From assembly GCF_902459465.1 (NCBI RefSeq), contig NC_047070.1:9592001-9656000 (forward strand): a stretch of 64,000 nucleotides of DNA. Reading direction: 5' to 3'. How positions within the stretch are numbered: the stretch's first letter is position 1; every line of letters begins with the position of its first letter. The stretch is from Asterias rubens. Its lineage: Eukaryota > Echinodermata > Asteroidea > Forcipulatida > Asteriidae. The notes under the pieces were generated by a model, which made no database searches, was not told where the DNA came from, and saw only the letters and a list, made by a program, of their open reading frames with translations. Position numbers and translations under genes: made by a program. Positions 21,701 through 30,000 of the stretch are shown piece by piece.

Positions 21701-23453
21701 CGTTTTACCACTACACTACAAATGCAGGTTGTCCCCGACTGTGCACGTATTTTTTTCCCAGGACAAACGTGGAGAATTATCTGGCACACGTTCATCCTAG
21801 AAAGATAAAAATACTCGATCCATGCTTTGTGTACAAAACATATGGACACACACGTCTGGACGAACTGAGTAAAACGGACTAGTGGAGTAGATGGGGACTT
21901 AATTACGTTAACAATTAATCAAGTTTTTCAACAATTTTTGAGAATGCGGAGTGGATTTTCTGGACCATCCCCAGGTCAATGAGAGTTCAAACTCCATGAG
22001 CCTAATTTCCTAAAGAAGAGAGATTTGCATTGACAAAAGTCAAAGAACCAGAATCATTTTAGTTGTGAGACATGTCCGTCTATAGTTGCGATAACGTAAC
22101 CCTCCTGCCGACGGCGTAGCCGGAGGGTTACGAAGCAGACGCAATGTGAGCAGGGCGAAATGGTTAAAAACGTACAATTTCGACAAATAGTCAGCCAAAG
22201 CTCCGCCCCCCTCAGGTTCGAATTTTCAACCTGGGTCTTTCGCTCGGGAATCTGGTAAGTTTTTGTGCCATTTCTTCAAACTATTTCCTCAATCGTGTTT
22301 TGAGTGATATTGTAGGATTCATTAGACATTGAGGATCAAGTTCGTGTTTCTAGAATTTGTGTCATGATTTTCAAAAGTGGTAAAAATGGAGCAAATCTGC
22401 TGACTAGCTGTCGAAATTGTACGTTTTTAACCATTTCGCCCTGCTCACATTGCGTCTGCTTCGTAACCCTCCGGCTACGCCGTCGGCAGGAGGGTTACGT
22501 TATCGCAACTAGTCCGTCTATAACTTATATTTATAAGGTTACGGGAGACGATAGTGGTACGACCCCCATAGTTCTAGGTCCCTCAAGGAGTACATTTGTA
22601 CTGTAGGCCTACACTAATATATAATAATAGGGGTCCTACTAAAAGCCGACAACTCGCCGACAACGCCGACAACAAGTCCAGAGCGCCGACAACTCGCCGC
22701 CAACAAGTTTTAATTACCTCGAAAATTGCCAATATACCATAGATGTATTAGAACTATATGTGTTCTGTAATATAAACATAAATTTAATGGAAAAACTTCA
22801 CGAAAAGTGTGAATTTTTAACCAAAAAAAAAAACTGAACGTTCACGGAAAACGGTCGGACGCCATCTTGGCTTAAAATCGTGTTCGGACCAGTCCATTAT
22901 GATGCGGGTGAGTCAGACTTAGCAATAGAGGGCGGGCGTCATGCACTGTGCACACTGCAGTGAAGGTCTTCACATGAAGCCCGCCCTCTGTGGTTGACAA
23001 GTGCTAAATCTAGCCGTATCATAATGGTCTGGTCCAAACACGGTTTTTAAGCCAAGATGGCGTCCGACCGCTTTTCGTGCAAGTGATGTTTTTTTCTGGT
23101 TAAAAATTCACACTTTTTGTGAAGTTTTTCCATTAACTTTATGTTTATACTACAGAACACATATAGTTCTAATACATCTATGGTTTATTGGCCATTTTTG
23201 AGGTAATTAAAACTTGTTGGCGCCGAGTTGTCGGCGCTCTGGACTTGTTGTCGGCGTTGTCGGCGAGTTGTCGGCTTTTAGTAGGACCGAATAATAGATC
23301 TACTTCCCCTCCGATGATATTCCGTGGAATGATCAAGCAAAAACAAAGTGACCTTCCTTGGCCAAAAAATATGTGAATCAATCAAACTATCGAATGCAAC
23401 TCTTTGATTTACTTTACCTTCCAGGTGCCAAGTCCCAGAACCGGCATCTTCAT
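10260..23453 (-). CDS. Aldo-keto reductase, AKR1 family, nine coding exons
   Basis: NADPH-dependent aldehyde/ketone reductase, cytosolic TIM barrel. Minus-strand exons in coding order: 23453-23418, 18130-17963, 17044-16928, 15505-15425, 13161-13045, 12227-12121, 11889-11724, 11174-11092, 10308-10260. They sum to 924 nt, 307 residues plus TAA. All borders are GT-AG and phases agree. The chain starts [12 protein letters not shown] and follows the family order: catalytic Asp and Tyr in [11 protein letters not shown], Lys in FITSK, His in LYLMHWP, then [18 protein letters not shown] and the NADPH-binding [10 protein letters not shown], ending [14 protein letters not shown]. Human AKR1A1/AKR1B1 are 316-325 residues, so the length is normal. 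AKR1A1-like or AKR1B-like cannot be decided by eye. The short N-terminus starts at the first ATG after an in-frame stop; an upstream exon could exist. Intron 1 (about 5.3 kb) is full of palindromic elements. Two exon ends carry unusual donor duplications. Confidence 0.93.
10379..10727 (+). mobile_element. Family A MITE, right end lost
   Basis: Starts TTAAAGACTTTGGACACTAT and breaks off at GACAATTACCAAT. Lies 70 bp from the last aldo-keto reductase exon. Confidence 0.8.
10768..10815 (-). mobile_element. SINE family P tail fragment
   Basis: TTACACAGATGTGTGTAAAG and CACTGTATACTCAG match the family P 3' part. Confidence 0.5.
11353..11672 (+). mobile_element. tRNA-derived SINE, full length
   Basis: Head GTGTGTGGCCGAGCGGATAA (A box) and GGGTTCGAGTCCCCG (B box), body CCCTGAGCAAGACATAAATT and CAGGGGTAAATGGGTACC, tail GCGCTATATAAA then (ATT)n. 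In the intron between aldo-keto reductase exons 7 and 8. Confidence 0.85.
11955..12025 (-). pseudogene. Partial duplicate of aldo-keto reductase exon 7
   Basis: Near-copy (roughly 90%) of the 5' part of the exon at 11724-11889, lying 65 bp upstream of it in transcription order. It keeps the acceptor (CTTCCAG in place of CTTTCAG) but breaks off after AACCAGAAG with no donor. Intronic flank is duplicated too, to about 12042. A decoy acceptor or exon fossil. Confidence 0.85.
12664..13068 (-). repeat. 99-bp tandem array containing an exon end and splice donor
   Basis: Four head-to-tail 99-bp units start at 12664, 12763, 12862 and 12961, and the authentic exon end at 13060 begins a fifth. On the minus strand each unit repeats the last 24 nt of aldo-keto reductase exon 5 (coding KVPISNLQ) plus its CAG|GTAATG donor and 75 bp of intron. 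The unit farthest from the exon has CTAG instead of CCAG. Units differ at only a few positions, so the expansion is young. Confidence 0.95.
13162..13440 (-). mobile_element. SINE of the same family, head truncated
   Basis: On the minus strand: GTCCTTGAGCAAGATAC and CAGGGGTAAATGGGTACC, ending in a TTATTATAATT tail against exon 5. Confidence 0.75.
13497..13645 (-). mobile_element. Second tRNA-derived SINE family (P)
   Basis: Minus strand: tRNA-like head with GGGTTTGAATCTCA, then GGGAAAGTGCTGAGTAAACA and ACACATC tail. Related tails lie at 10768, 32902 and 45685. Confidence 0.6.
13889..14193 (-). mobile_element. Family D foldback retroposon, copy 2
   Basis: Same tail (GAAGTTCATCAGGCTGGTA) and outer arms as copy 1, but the central part is replaced by a different GC-rich segment (14000-14150). 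It has an exact 12-bp duplication CATTATTATTCC (13877-13888 and 14194-14205). Only one arm keeps the hairpin with GAAAC. Confidence 0.8.
14661..15022 (+). mobile_element. Family A MITE, first of a tandem pair
   Basis: Full copy from TTAAAGGCACTGGATACTGT. Its right border TTTAAAG is also the left border of the next element. Confidence 0.85.
15019..15377 (+). mobile_element. Family A2 MITE, second of a tandem pair
   Basis: Subfamily starting TTAAAGGGAAGGTACACGTT, with the A2 centre GACTTCTAGCTAGAAGTC in place of the GAGACCTC hairpin. Confidence 0.85.
15537..15948 (+). mobile_element. Family A MITE interrupted by a SINE end
   Basis: Borders TTAAAGGCACTGTACGCTAT and TAGTGTCCACTATCTTTAA. A (TAA)n tract with a SINE 3' end is inserted at 15689-15786. 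Confidence 0.8.
15689..15786 (-). repeat. (TAA)n microsatellite with SINE 3' end
   Basis: Twelve or so TAA units followed by AATGCGCACATATCCACC, a minus-oriented SINE end nested in a family A element. Confidence 0.7.
16245..16512. mobile_element. Family B MITE, left-truncated
   Basis: Shares TTTTTGTCTCAGTGATACGA, CATTGTTTTACTCAAAAAC and the end TTACAAAAAGTACCCC with 30640-31008. Confidence 0.7.
16557..16918 (+). mobile_element. Family A MITE
   Basis: From CAGGCAGTGGATACTATTGG to AAGTGTCCAGTGCCTTTAAG. Ends 10 bp from aldo-keto reductase exon 3. Confidence 0.85.
17119..17360. mobile_element. Family K MITE, copy 2
   Basis: Ends GGGCCCAATCTCATGGCTCT and AGAGCCATGAAAGTTGGG. Located in the aldo-keto reductase intron next to exon 3. 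Confidence 0.7.
17648..17658 (-). other. Target-site copy of the exon 2 splice donor
   Basis: ACCATTACCTT on the plus strand reads AAGGTAATGGT on the minus strand, identical to the real exon 2 donor at 17955-17965. The two copies flank a family E element and are its target-site duplication. The intron therefore carries a second perfect donor about 300 nt downstream. Confidence 0.85.
17659..17954 (+). mobile_element. Family E foldback retroposon, copy 2
   Basis: Same architecture as copy 1: inverted arms with a central hairpin near 17770-17800, then a 3' tail with ACCATGCAAAGCTTCAAA. It has an exact 11-bp target duplication. It landed on the exon 2 donor of the aldo-keto reductase, leaving the exon-side donor intact. 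Confidence 0.85.
18463..18617. repeat. Family N repeat, copy 1
   Basis: Has GAAAGGGCAAGGGCACCAAC and CTTCGTTGCCTCAATGAAGT; matches 27980-28145. Confidence 0.6.
19023..19580. mobile_element. Family L element, copy 1
   Basis: Contains CAACTAGTGGTTTAATCCC and its inverted partner around 19030-19170, then CTCTCGACCAATAGGAATGA and TATTTATGAATGATGG. Splits the 89-bp repeat region. About 560 bp. Confidence 0.65.
20337..20627 (-). mobile_element. Family A MITE, left-truncated
   Basis: Begins AAAATTTGAGCTCAATCAGC and ends TAGTGTCCACTGCCTTTAA. Confidence 0.85.
20993..21381 (+). mobile_element. Family A MITE
   Basis: Full copy, TTAAAGGCAGTGGACACTAT to GTGTCCACTGTCTTTAA. Confidence 0.9.
21735..21815. 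mobile_element. Family F-like remnant
   Basis: Shares CCCAGGACAAACGTGGAGAA and ACACGTTCATCCTAGAAA with the family F centre; outer ends lost. Confidence 0.4.
22083..22511. mobile_element. Mutator-like MITE with 9-bp target duplication
   Basis: Ends TAGTTGCGATAACG... are inverted over about 110 bp almost without mismatch. The flanks GTCCGTCTA (22074-22082 and 22512-22520) are an exact 9-bp duplication. Each arm also contains its own hairpin (GTAACCCTCC / GGAGGGTTAC). Non-coding. Lies in aldo-keto reductase intron 1. Confidence 0.85.
22631..23289. mobile_element. hAT-like foldback element, about 660 bp
   Basis: An almost complete palindrome with arms of about 300 bp and an exact 8-bp duplication AATAATAG (22623-22630 and 23290-23297). 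Both ends carry short repeats of GCCGACAAC. The centre has GAGGGCGGGC inverted copies. Non-autonomous; 129 bp from aldo-keto reductase exon 1. Confidence 0.85.
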
Positions 23454-24006
23454 TTTGTTGGCAAGCTCAAAACAAAGGTTTTAATCCAATGTTGTAACGA
23501 TTAAATGCAATTCCACTGGCAAAATCACCGACGCAGCTCCACCCCTTCAACAACTAGCCTATCAACAGCGTCGTCTGTCAGCAGCTAATCAAACAATACC
23601 GCATGCAGGTTTACTATAGTCTGGTAATTCGTCAAATGTCTTAGTAACTCGCTATATATAAGTCAATGTACCAGAAACGGCTGTTTTATGAAAATTGTAA
23701 TGTGAAATTTGTAATGAGCAAACGTAGGAATTATAATTCAAGAAATGTCAAGCCATCTTGGGACATTTTTGTATTATTTATTTATTCAAACTCGTTTTTA
23801 TTTTTACCAAAGGCAGATTAAATAAAGATATTAAATATTCTCCATTGGCGTTTGTTGGTTTATTTTGACGTTATTATTACAGTACTTAAAACAGCCGTAG
23901 AGTAAACAACCCGTGTGCACGCGCGCGCGCGCGCGCTCGATGAAATTGCCAGATACGTGTGTGAGCTTTGTGGTGGTTCAAATTTGCTGTTTAGCATCAC
24001 ACCAAA
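23454..24006. promoter_or_regulatory. Divergent intergenic promoter region
   Basis: These 553 bp separate the start codons of the aldo-keto reductase (-) and the PEBP4-like gene (+). A TATA-like run CTATATATAAG sits at 23652-23662 and reads acceptably on both strands. A (CG)n run lies at 23918-23936, 70 bp before the PEBP4-like ATG. No other motif is claimed. Confidence 0.4.
23918..23936. repeat. (CG)n tract
   Basis: Alternating GC run in the divergent promoter; could adopt Z-DNA. Confidence 0.8.
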
Positions 24007-27000
24007 ATGCTGAGCTTTTTGAGTTTACTGTTGTTTGCTGGAGTATGTTTATCTGTTGTTAGCGCAGAGCTTATTCCTGCAAGCACAGATCCATGCAATC
24101 TAAATGAAGATCTTACTATAGATGTACGATACCCGGTAGAAGATCCAGACGATGTGAGATGTGGAGCCGAGCGAGAGCTGGAAGACGTTAACGGTCGTGA
24201 CGCTCCTGAAGTCGGTATCCAAATGAAGGATGAACTCGAATATTTAGAAGATTTCCTCGGTATGGAAGGGAGGGGAGATGATCAGGTTTGTTTCTTCCAC
24301 AAGTATTGCAGGTTTTTGGTGCTATTTGTAGGACACAAAACACAACTATCAGTATCACTATCAGCAGCTATAAAAGAGCCAGTAATCTTTATAGTTTCCA
24401 AAGCTTTATAAACTCTAAAAAAAAAAAAAAAAATTAAGGTGAATTTTTAATGTATGTTTATTGATAATTTGGCATTATAAATCAGCATTTCGTTGACAAA
24501 AAAACAACAATCTAGATGACCGATAATGTCAAAATTTCGAAAAAGGAATCTAGCGCCCCAGTCACTGGGTCTAGGTCTAAACAATCTATTACCCTTTATA
24601 TATATATTATATAATATTAGATTAGAAGACAAAATGTAGCTGAATTTTTCAAAAATATGCTTACAAGAACTTATAGATTGTCAGCCATAAAGACAGGTCA
24701 GATTATCTGTGTCTGGCATACTTCTCATTTTGTCTAGCAATTTCGGTTTGGCCCAGGTTTTCCAAGTAGCAGGATTCATTAAAGGTTTTAAAACATTCTT
24801 TGATTTACTCTGGGAAAATGGGGTTGTTCTAAAACCCCTTTGACCCCCTCGACCCCCACGACCCATGACCCCCTCGACCACTTGACTTTATTGCGATTTT
24901 TTTTTCTGTACACCGAAATTGCTACAGTTCACAACCTCAGCCAATTACGCACACATTTGTATGCTGACGTCGACTACACCATGCCTCGCACATCTAAACA
25001 CAGCGTACGAGACAAACCATACACACGTGGTATGCACGAAGCAAACTGCGCGTGATTGGCTGCTGAGATCGGTCCTGTGGCAATTGTGATGTACAGATAA
25101 AAAACCGTGGCATTTCCACGCGTATCTCTTGGCCGATCCGAGGCTGAATAAGATTATTATCCCAACTGGGAACCTGTATTTACTGCCCGAGTACGATTAC
25201 GGCTAACTCATTACGTGATGATCAGGCAGACCCATTTCCGGCCGATCGCTCCCGTTCTGTGTACTACTAGTTGCTCTATGCGCAGAGGTCGAGGTTGTAG
25301 ACCCGACCGATGTAGAGTATTACAACTGTGTGGCTGATGCAGATAAATAACCGCTTGCATTCTCAGACTTGAAATCAAGTCTAGTTGTGCAAGGAAGTAC
25401 GTTGCGTCGATCGCGGATCACACAGACTGTGAATTCTAAATCGGGGACTTCATTCTTACTCGGCCTTAAAGCGACAGTGTATGAATTCGGAATTTGGACA
25501 TTTTTCGAACACGGGGCAGACGTCGAGGGTCGTGGGTCGAGGGGGTTTTAGAACAACCCGGGAAAATGCACCAAGTTGATACACTATGAAAAGAAATAGG
25601 ACACGATTTTGCTTTCCAAGATAAATATTCTAAACTTCTTATTTTGTTTATCGAGCTTCGTGGAGAGCCGGGTTGAAAGATTATTTTATATTCTTTGAAA
25701 CAAAAGCTGGTCTTGAGAATGATGGTTATTGTAACAGGTTTTTCAATTAAATTCATGATATTATGCATTCTAAGACAGACCAGCTGTTGAATGGCATACG
25801 ATTGCCAATTCATGATACAGTTTACAAATAGTATCTTTAGATACAGCAGGGCAAAATATCACAAGGCTGCTTTTCAAAGCAAAAAAAAAAGTATTAAAGA
25901 CACTGGATACCTATGGTAGTTGTCAACAACCAGTCTTCTCACTTGGTGTATCTGAACGTCTGCATAAAACAACAAACCTGTGGAAATTTGAGCTCAATTG
26001 GTCGTGGAAGTTGCAAGATAATAATGAAAACAATTTTCACACGAAGTTGTGTGCTTCATCAGATGCTTGATTTCGAGACCTATAGTTCTAAATCTGAGGT
26101 CTCGTAATCAAATTCGTGGAAAATTACTTCTTTCTCGAAAACTACATTACTCCAGAGGGAGCTGTTTCTCACAATGTTTTAAACTATCAACCTCTCCCTA
26201 TTACTCCATTACCGAGTAAGGTTTTATGCTAATAATTATTTTGAGTAATTACCAATAGTGCCCACTGCCTAAAAATTATTTTAACCAGACTAAGGATTAC
26301 CAGCCAAACTACTATTTCACCTGGTACAAATTGTGGCTGGTTTTTCATTTTTGCTTAGCAGACAATTGTAAAGCACTCTTTTTTGCTTTCTAAAAGCAGC
26401 TCTACAGTACGAAATTGGGCAAGGCCATAAATTTTTATTTTGCAAAACAATTTGTAAACCACTGATGTAAAAAGTACTTCAATGTTCTTTAGCACTGTGT
26501 CAATGATAAATAAAAAGTCCATTGTCTTATTTATTTTCAGCTTAAACTGTTCTGCCATCTTGTCGCTTTTATTACAAACTCGTTGTATGTATTATGTAAT
26601 ATGTTCATCTGTCCTTTTTGTCTGTTTGTCTGTCTGTCTGGTTGTTTTGTTTTCTTGTCTGTCTGGCTGTTTTTTACAAGCTCATGCTTACCAAAACAGC
26701 CCCGTACTCTTTTTATTTATTTATTTTGACTGTTACTTAAAGATATGTTTAGCTTTACTCCGTAATACATGTAACTGACGTTATTCTTAATGAGCGTATG
26801 GAAATAAATGTATTCTTGAATTGAAAAAAAATTGAATTGAGTTTGTGGAACACAAAAAGTTACTAATATTCATGTCATCTGTTCATAATGGTTACGTATC
26901 TTAAAAAAAAAAAATGTGTACCCATTATTGAAAAAATATACCCATTGTGGCTGTTCACTAAAAACACTTAGAGAACAAAAATATATAATTGTAAAAGGAA

Positions 27001-30000
27001 AATCAATCACTGAGACGACCTACAAAAAAAAGATTTATAAACAAGTTAATTAAATAAAAACACCTACAGGCTTTGTTGGTATAGGTTTTGCAGAAAGTGA
27101 TTGATTTTTTGTCTGATCCAAAAAGGCTTTTTCACACTTTTTTATGATGTCTGATCACGGACCCCACACCTGCTGTTAAAATCATTGTTGGAGAAGACTC
27201 CATTGTGCATAATCGATTTTTCTCAACATGTAAATTATAAGTTTATCCTTGATTAATACTAATATAAATATTGAAAAGATAGTTGTTAAACATTTGGGTG
27301 AGCTTTGTCCTGTTTTTGTTTTGTTCACTGAAAGATCAGAATCTGTTCCTAAGTTCAGAGAAAAGCAACCAGCTTAACCAAAAATCATAAATGGCTTGAA
27401 CTCTTATAAATAGGTAGAACAAAAATTGTGTATTTTTTATTGAAAACCTAACAATAGTTGTAAGCATCTGCAAAATTATTTTGTATAAATTTCCCCTTTG
27501 GATTAGAAAATAATAAAAGTAGGCCTCAAATTAACTCGCAACATAATCGCCATGGTGCCCTGTGCTGTTGACTGTGGTGCCCATGTAAGGTTTCAAATAA
27601 ACTTACATTTTGCCCCTTACCAGAGGAAAATAGATTTTGAAAGTGGGGTTTAAATATTGAAAAGATAGTTGTTAAACATTTGGGTGAGCTTTGTCCTGTT
27701 TTTGTTTTGTTCACTGAAATTGATCAGAATCTGTTTCTAAGTTCAGAGAAAAGCAACCAGCTTAACCATAAATTGCCTTTCTTATAAATAGGTAGAAAAT
27801 ATAATGTGCATTTTTTCTTTTCCCGCAACCCTCTAGCAATAGTTTTAAACTTCTGCAAAATTATTTTGTATAACTTGCCCCTGTTGATTATAGCAATTAA
27901 TAAAAGAAGGCCCCAAATTAACCAACAGCAATCACCTTGGTGCCCAACGCTGTTGGCTGTGGTGCCCTTGCGGGGCTGTATGATAAATTTTTGAAAGGGC
28001 AAGGGCACCAAGGCATTTTCGTCTTGGTAAAGGGCACCCTATGATGAAATTGCAAATTTGTACTGGAGCATTTCAAGGGCACCAAGGCAATGACCAGGGG
28101 ACACGGAGGCAATCACCTTCGTTGCCTCCGTGAAGTATCAGGCCTGCCCTTGTAAACTTACATTTTTCCCCTTACCAAAGGAAAATAGATTTGTCCCATT
28201 GCGAGGTTTAAGGCCTGTGAAAGTATGTTGAAAAACTTGAATCTCCAAAGATCACTGCCAATTTGTGATTTTTGCAGATTCCAATTTCTGTTTGGTTTCT
28301 GTTTGTGAATGCTGCAGCCAATGCTGTTGGTACCTTGGTCAACTTGCTTCATGGATGGATACTTTGCTCTTCCTTGATGAAAATACTGTCATCAGTTGAA
28401 ACTTTACCCAAGTTACTTTTCTTGTACTTTTATTGATAATATAAATCTGCAAGAACACTTAAACACAAGATTGTTCAAATTGAGATAAGTAGTTCAAACT
28501 AATAGGCCCCACTGGTAGGCTTTTTCTTTCTTTTTCATTTCCGTGGTCTCGTAAAGAAGAATCTGGTCCAGAGAAAAAAAGGGGGGGGGGCGGAAGTAGG
28601 TAATTCAACCCGAGTTTGAAGGAAACTAACCACTACATTAGACTTGTGGACAACTCGTTAATGGTCCCACGCGATGAGAAAGGCTAGTTGTCAGTGCTCT
28701 CGCGCGAACTGCTGGTTGCCGACTTCTACTCCCCATTAAGGGGAGAGTAGAAGTCGGCAGCGTGCAGTAGTTGCGTAACCAGCAGTTTGCACAGAGAGCA
28801 CCACTGCAAGGCATGTAAGGTAGCCCGAGCGCCCATTTATAGGGTGTCAAGTGTTGGGATCAGTTTGGCTCTGTGTTTTCTTTCTCTGCCTTTTTGTGGA
28901 CGATGGTTCGAATCCCACCCTCAGACTATGGAGCCTTACATGTGGATTGGGTTTTCAGTCCCTACCCGATTGCGTAGGTTTCGCCCCTTTGGGGTTTTCC
29001 TCCCACATCTACAACTGAACATTTTGTTCTCGTTTCCTATCCATCCTGTCCTAATTGTGCTGGGCTCAATTTCATAAACCTGCTTTTAAAAGCAGAAAAT
29101 ATTGCTGAAAAAATTCTGCTAAGCAAAAATGAGCAGGACACCAGTCACAAATTGTTCTTGTGACTTGCTAGTTTAGCTGGTAACCTTATTCTGGTAAGCA
29201 TATTTTGCTTAGCTACTTTATGTGCCTGAGCAGGTCTATGTAATTGGGTCATATTGGATGTGGACTCAAATAAATTAATAAATCAATAGTTTTCCTTCAT
29301 ATTTTGATCGTTTTTCAGGAGGCATTCTTCTTTACCCTTGTGATGGTAGACCCGGATGCACCGACTGATGAAAGCGACCCAATGTATTTTCTGCATTGGC
29401 TCATCGTTGATATTCAGGTATATAAAACGTAATCTGTTTTATGCTCCTTTTTACTGTGCTCATACGCATGAAAAACAGTTTAAAGGCAGTGGACACTATT
29501 GGTAATTACTCTAAATATTTATTAGCATAAAACCTTACTTGGTGACGAGTAATGGGGAGAGGTTGATGGTATAAAACATTGTGAGAAACGGCTCCCTCTG
29601 AAGTGCCATAGTTTTTGAGAAAGAAGTAATTTTCCACGAATTTGATTTCGAGACCTCAGGTTTAGAACTTGAGGTCTCGAAATCAACCATCTAAGTGCAC
29701 ACAACTTCGTGTGACAAGGGTGTTTTTTCTTTCATTATTATCTCGCAAGTTAGATGACCAATTGAGCTCAAATTTTCACAGGTTTGTTATTTTATGCTTA
29801 TGTTGAGATACACCAACTGTGAAGGCTAGTCTTTGATAATTGCCAATAGTGTCCACAGCCTTTAAATCTTTTGTAGGACACAACAAAAACACTCTTGGAA
29901 AACATATAGTTCAGAATATATTAAAGGGAAGGTACACTATTGGTAACTGTCAAAGACCAGTGTTCTCACTTGCTGTATCTCGGCATATGCATAAAATAAC

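Noticed and set aside
24286-24411. Extension of PEBP4-like exon 1 to the stop at 24411
   Set aside because: A CAG|GTTTGT donor at 24285 joins in frame to the PEBP motif exon; the extension is intronic read-through.
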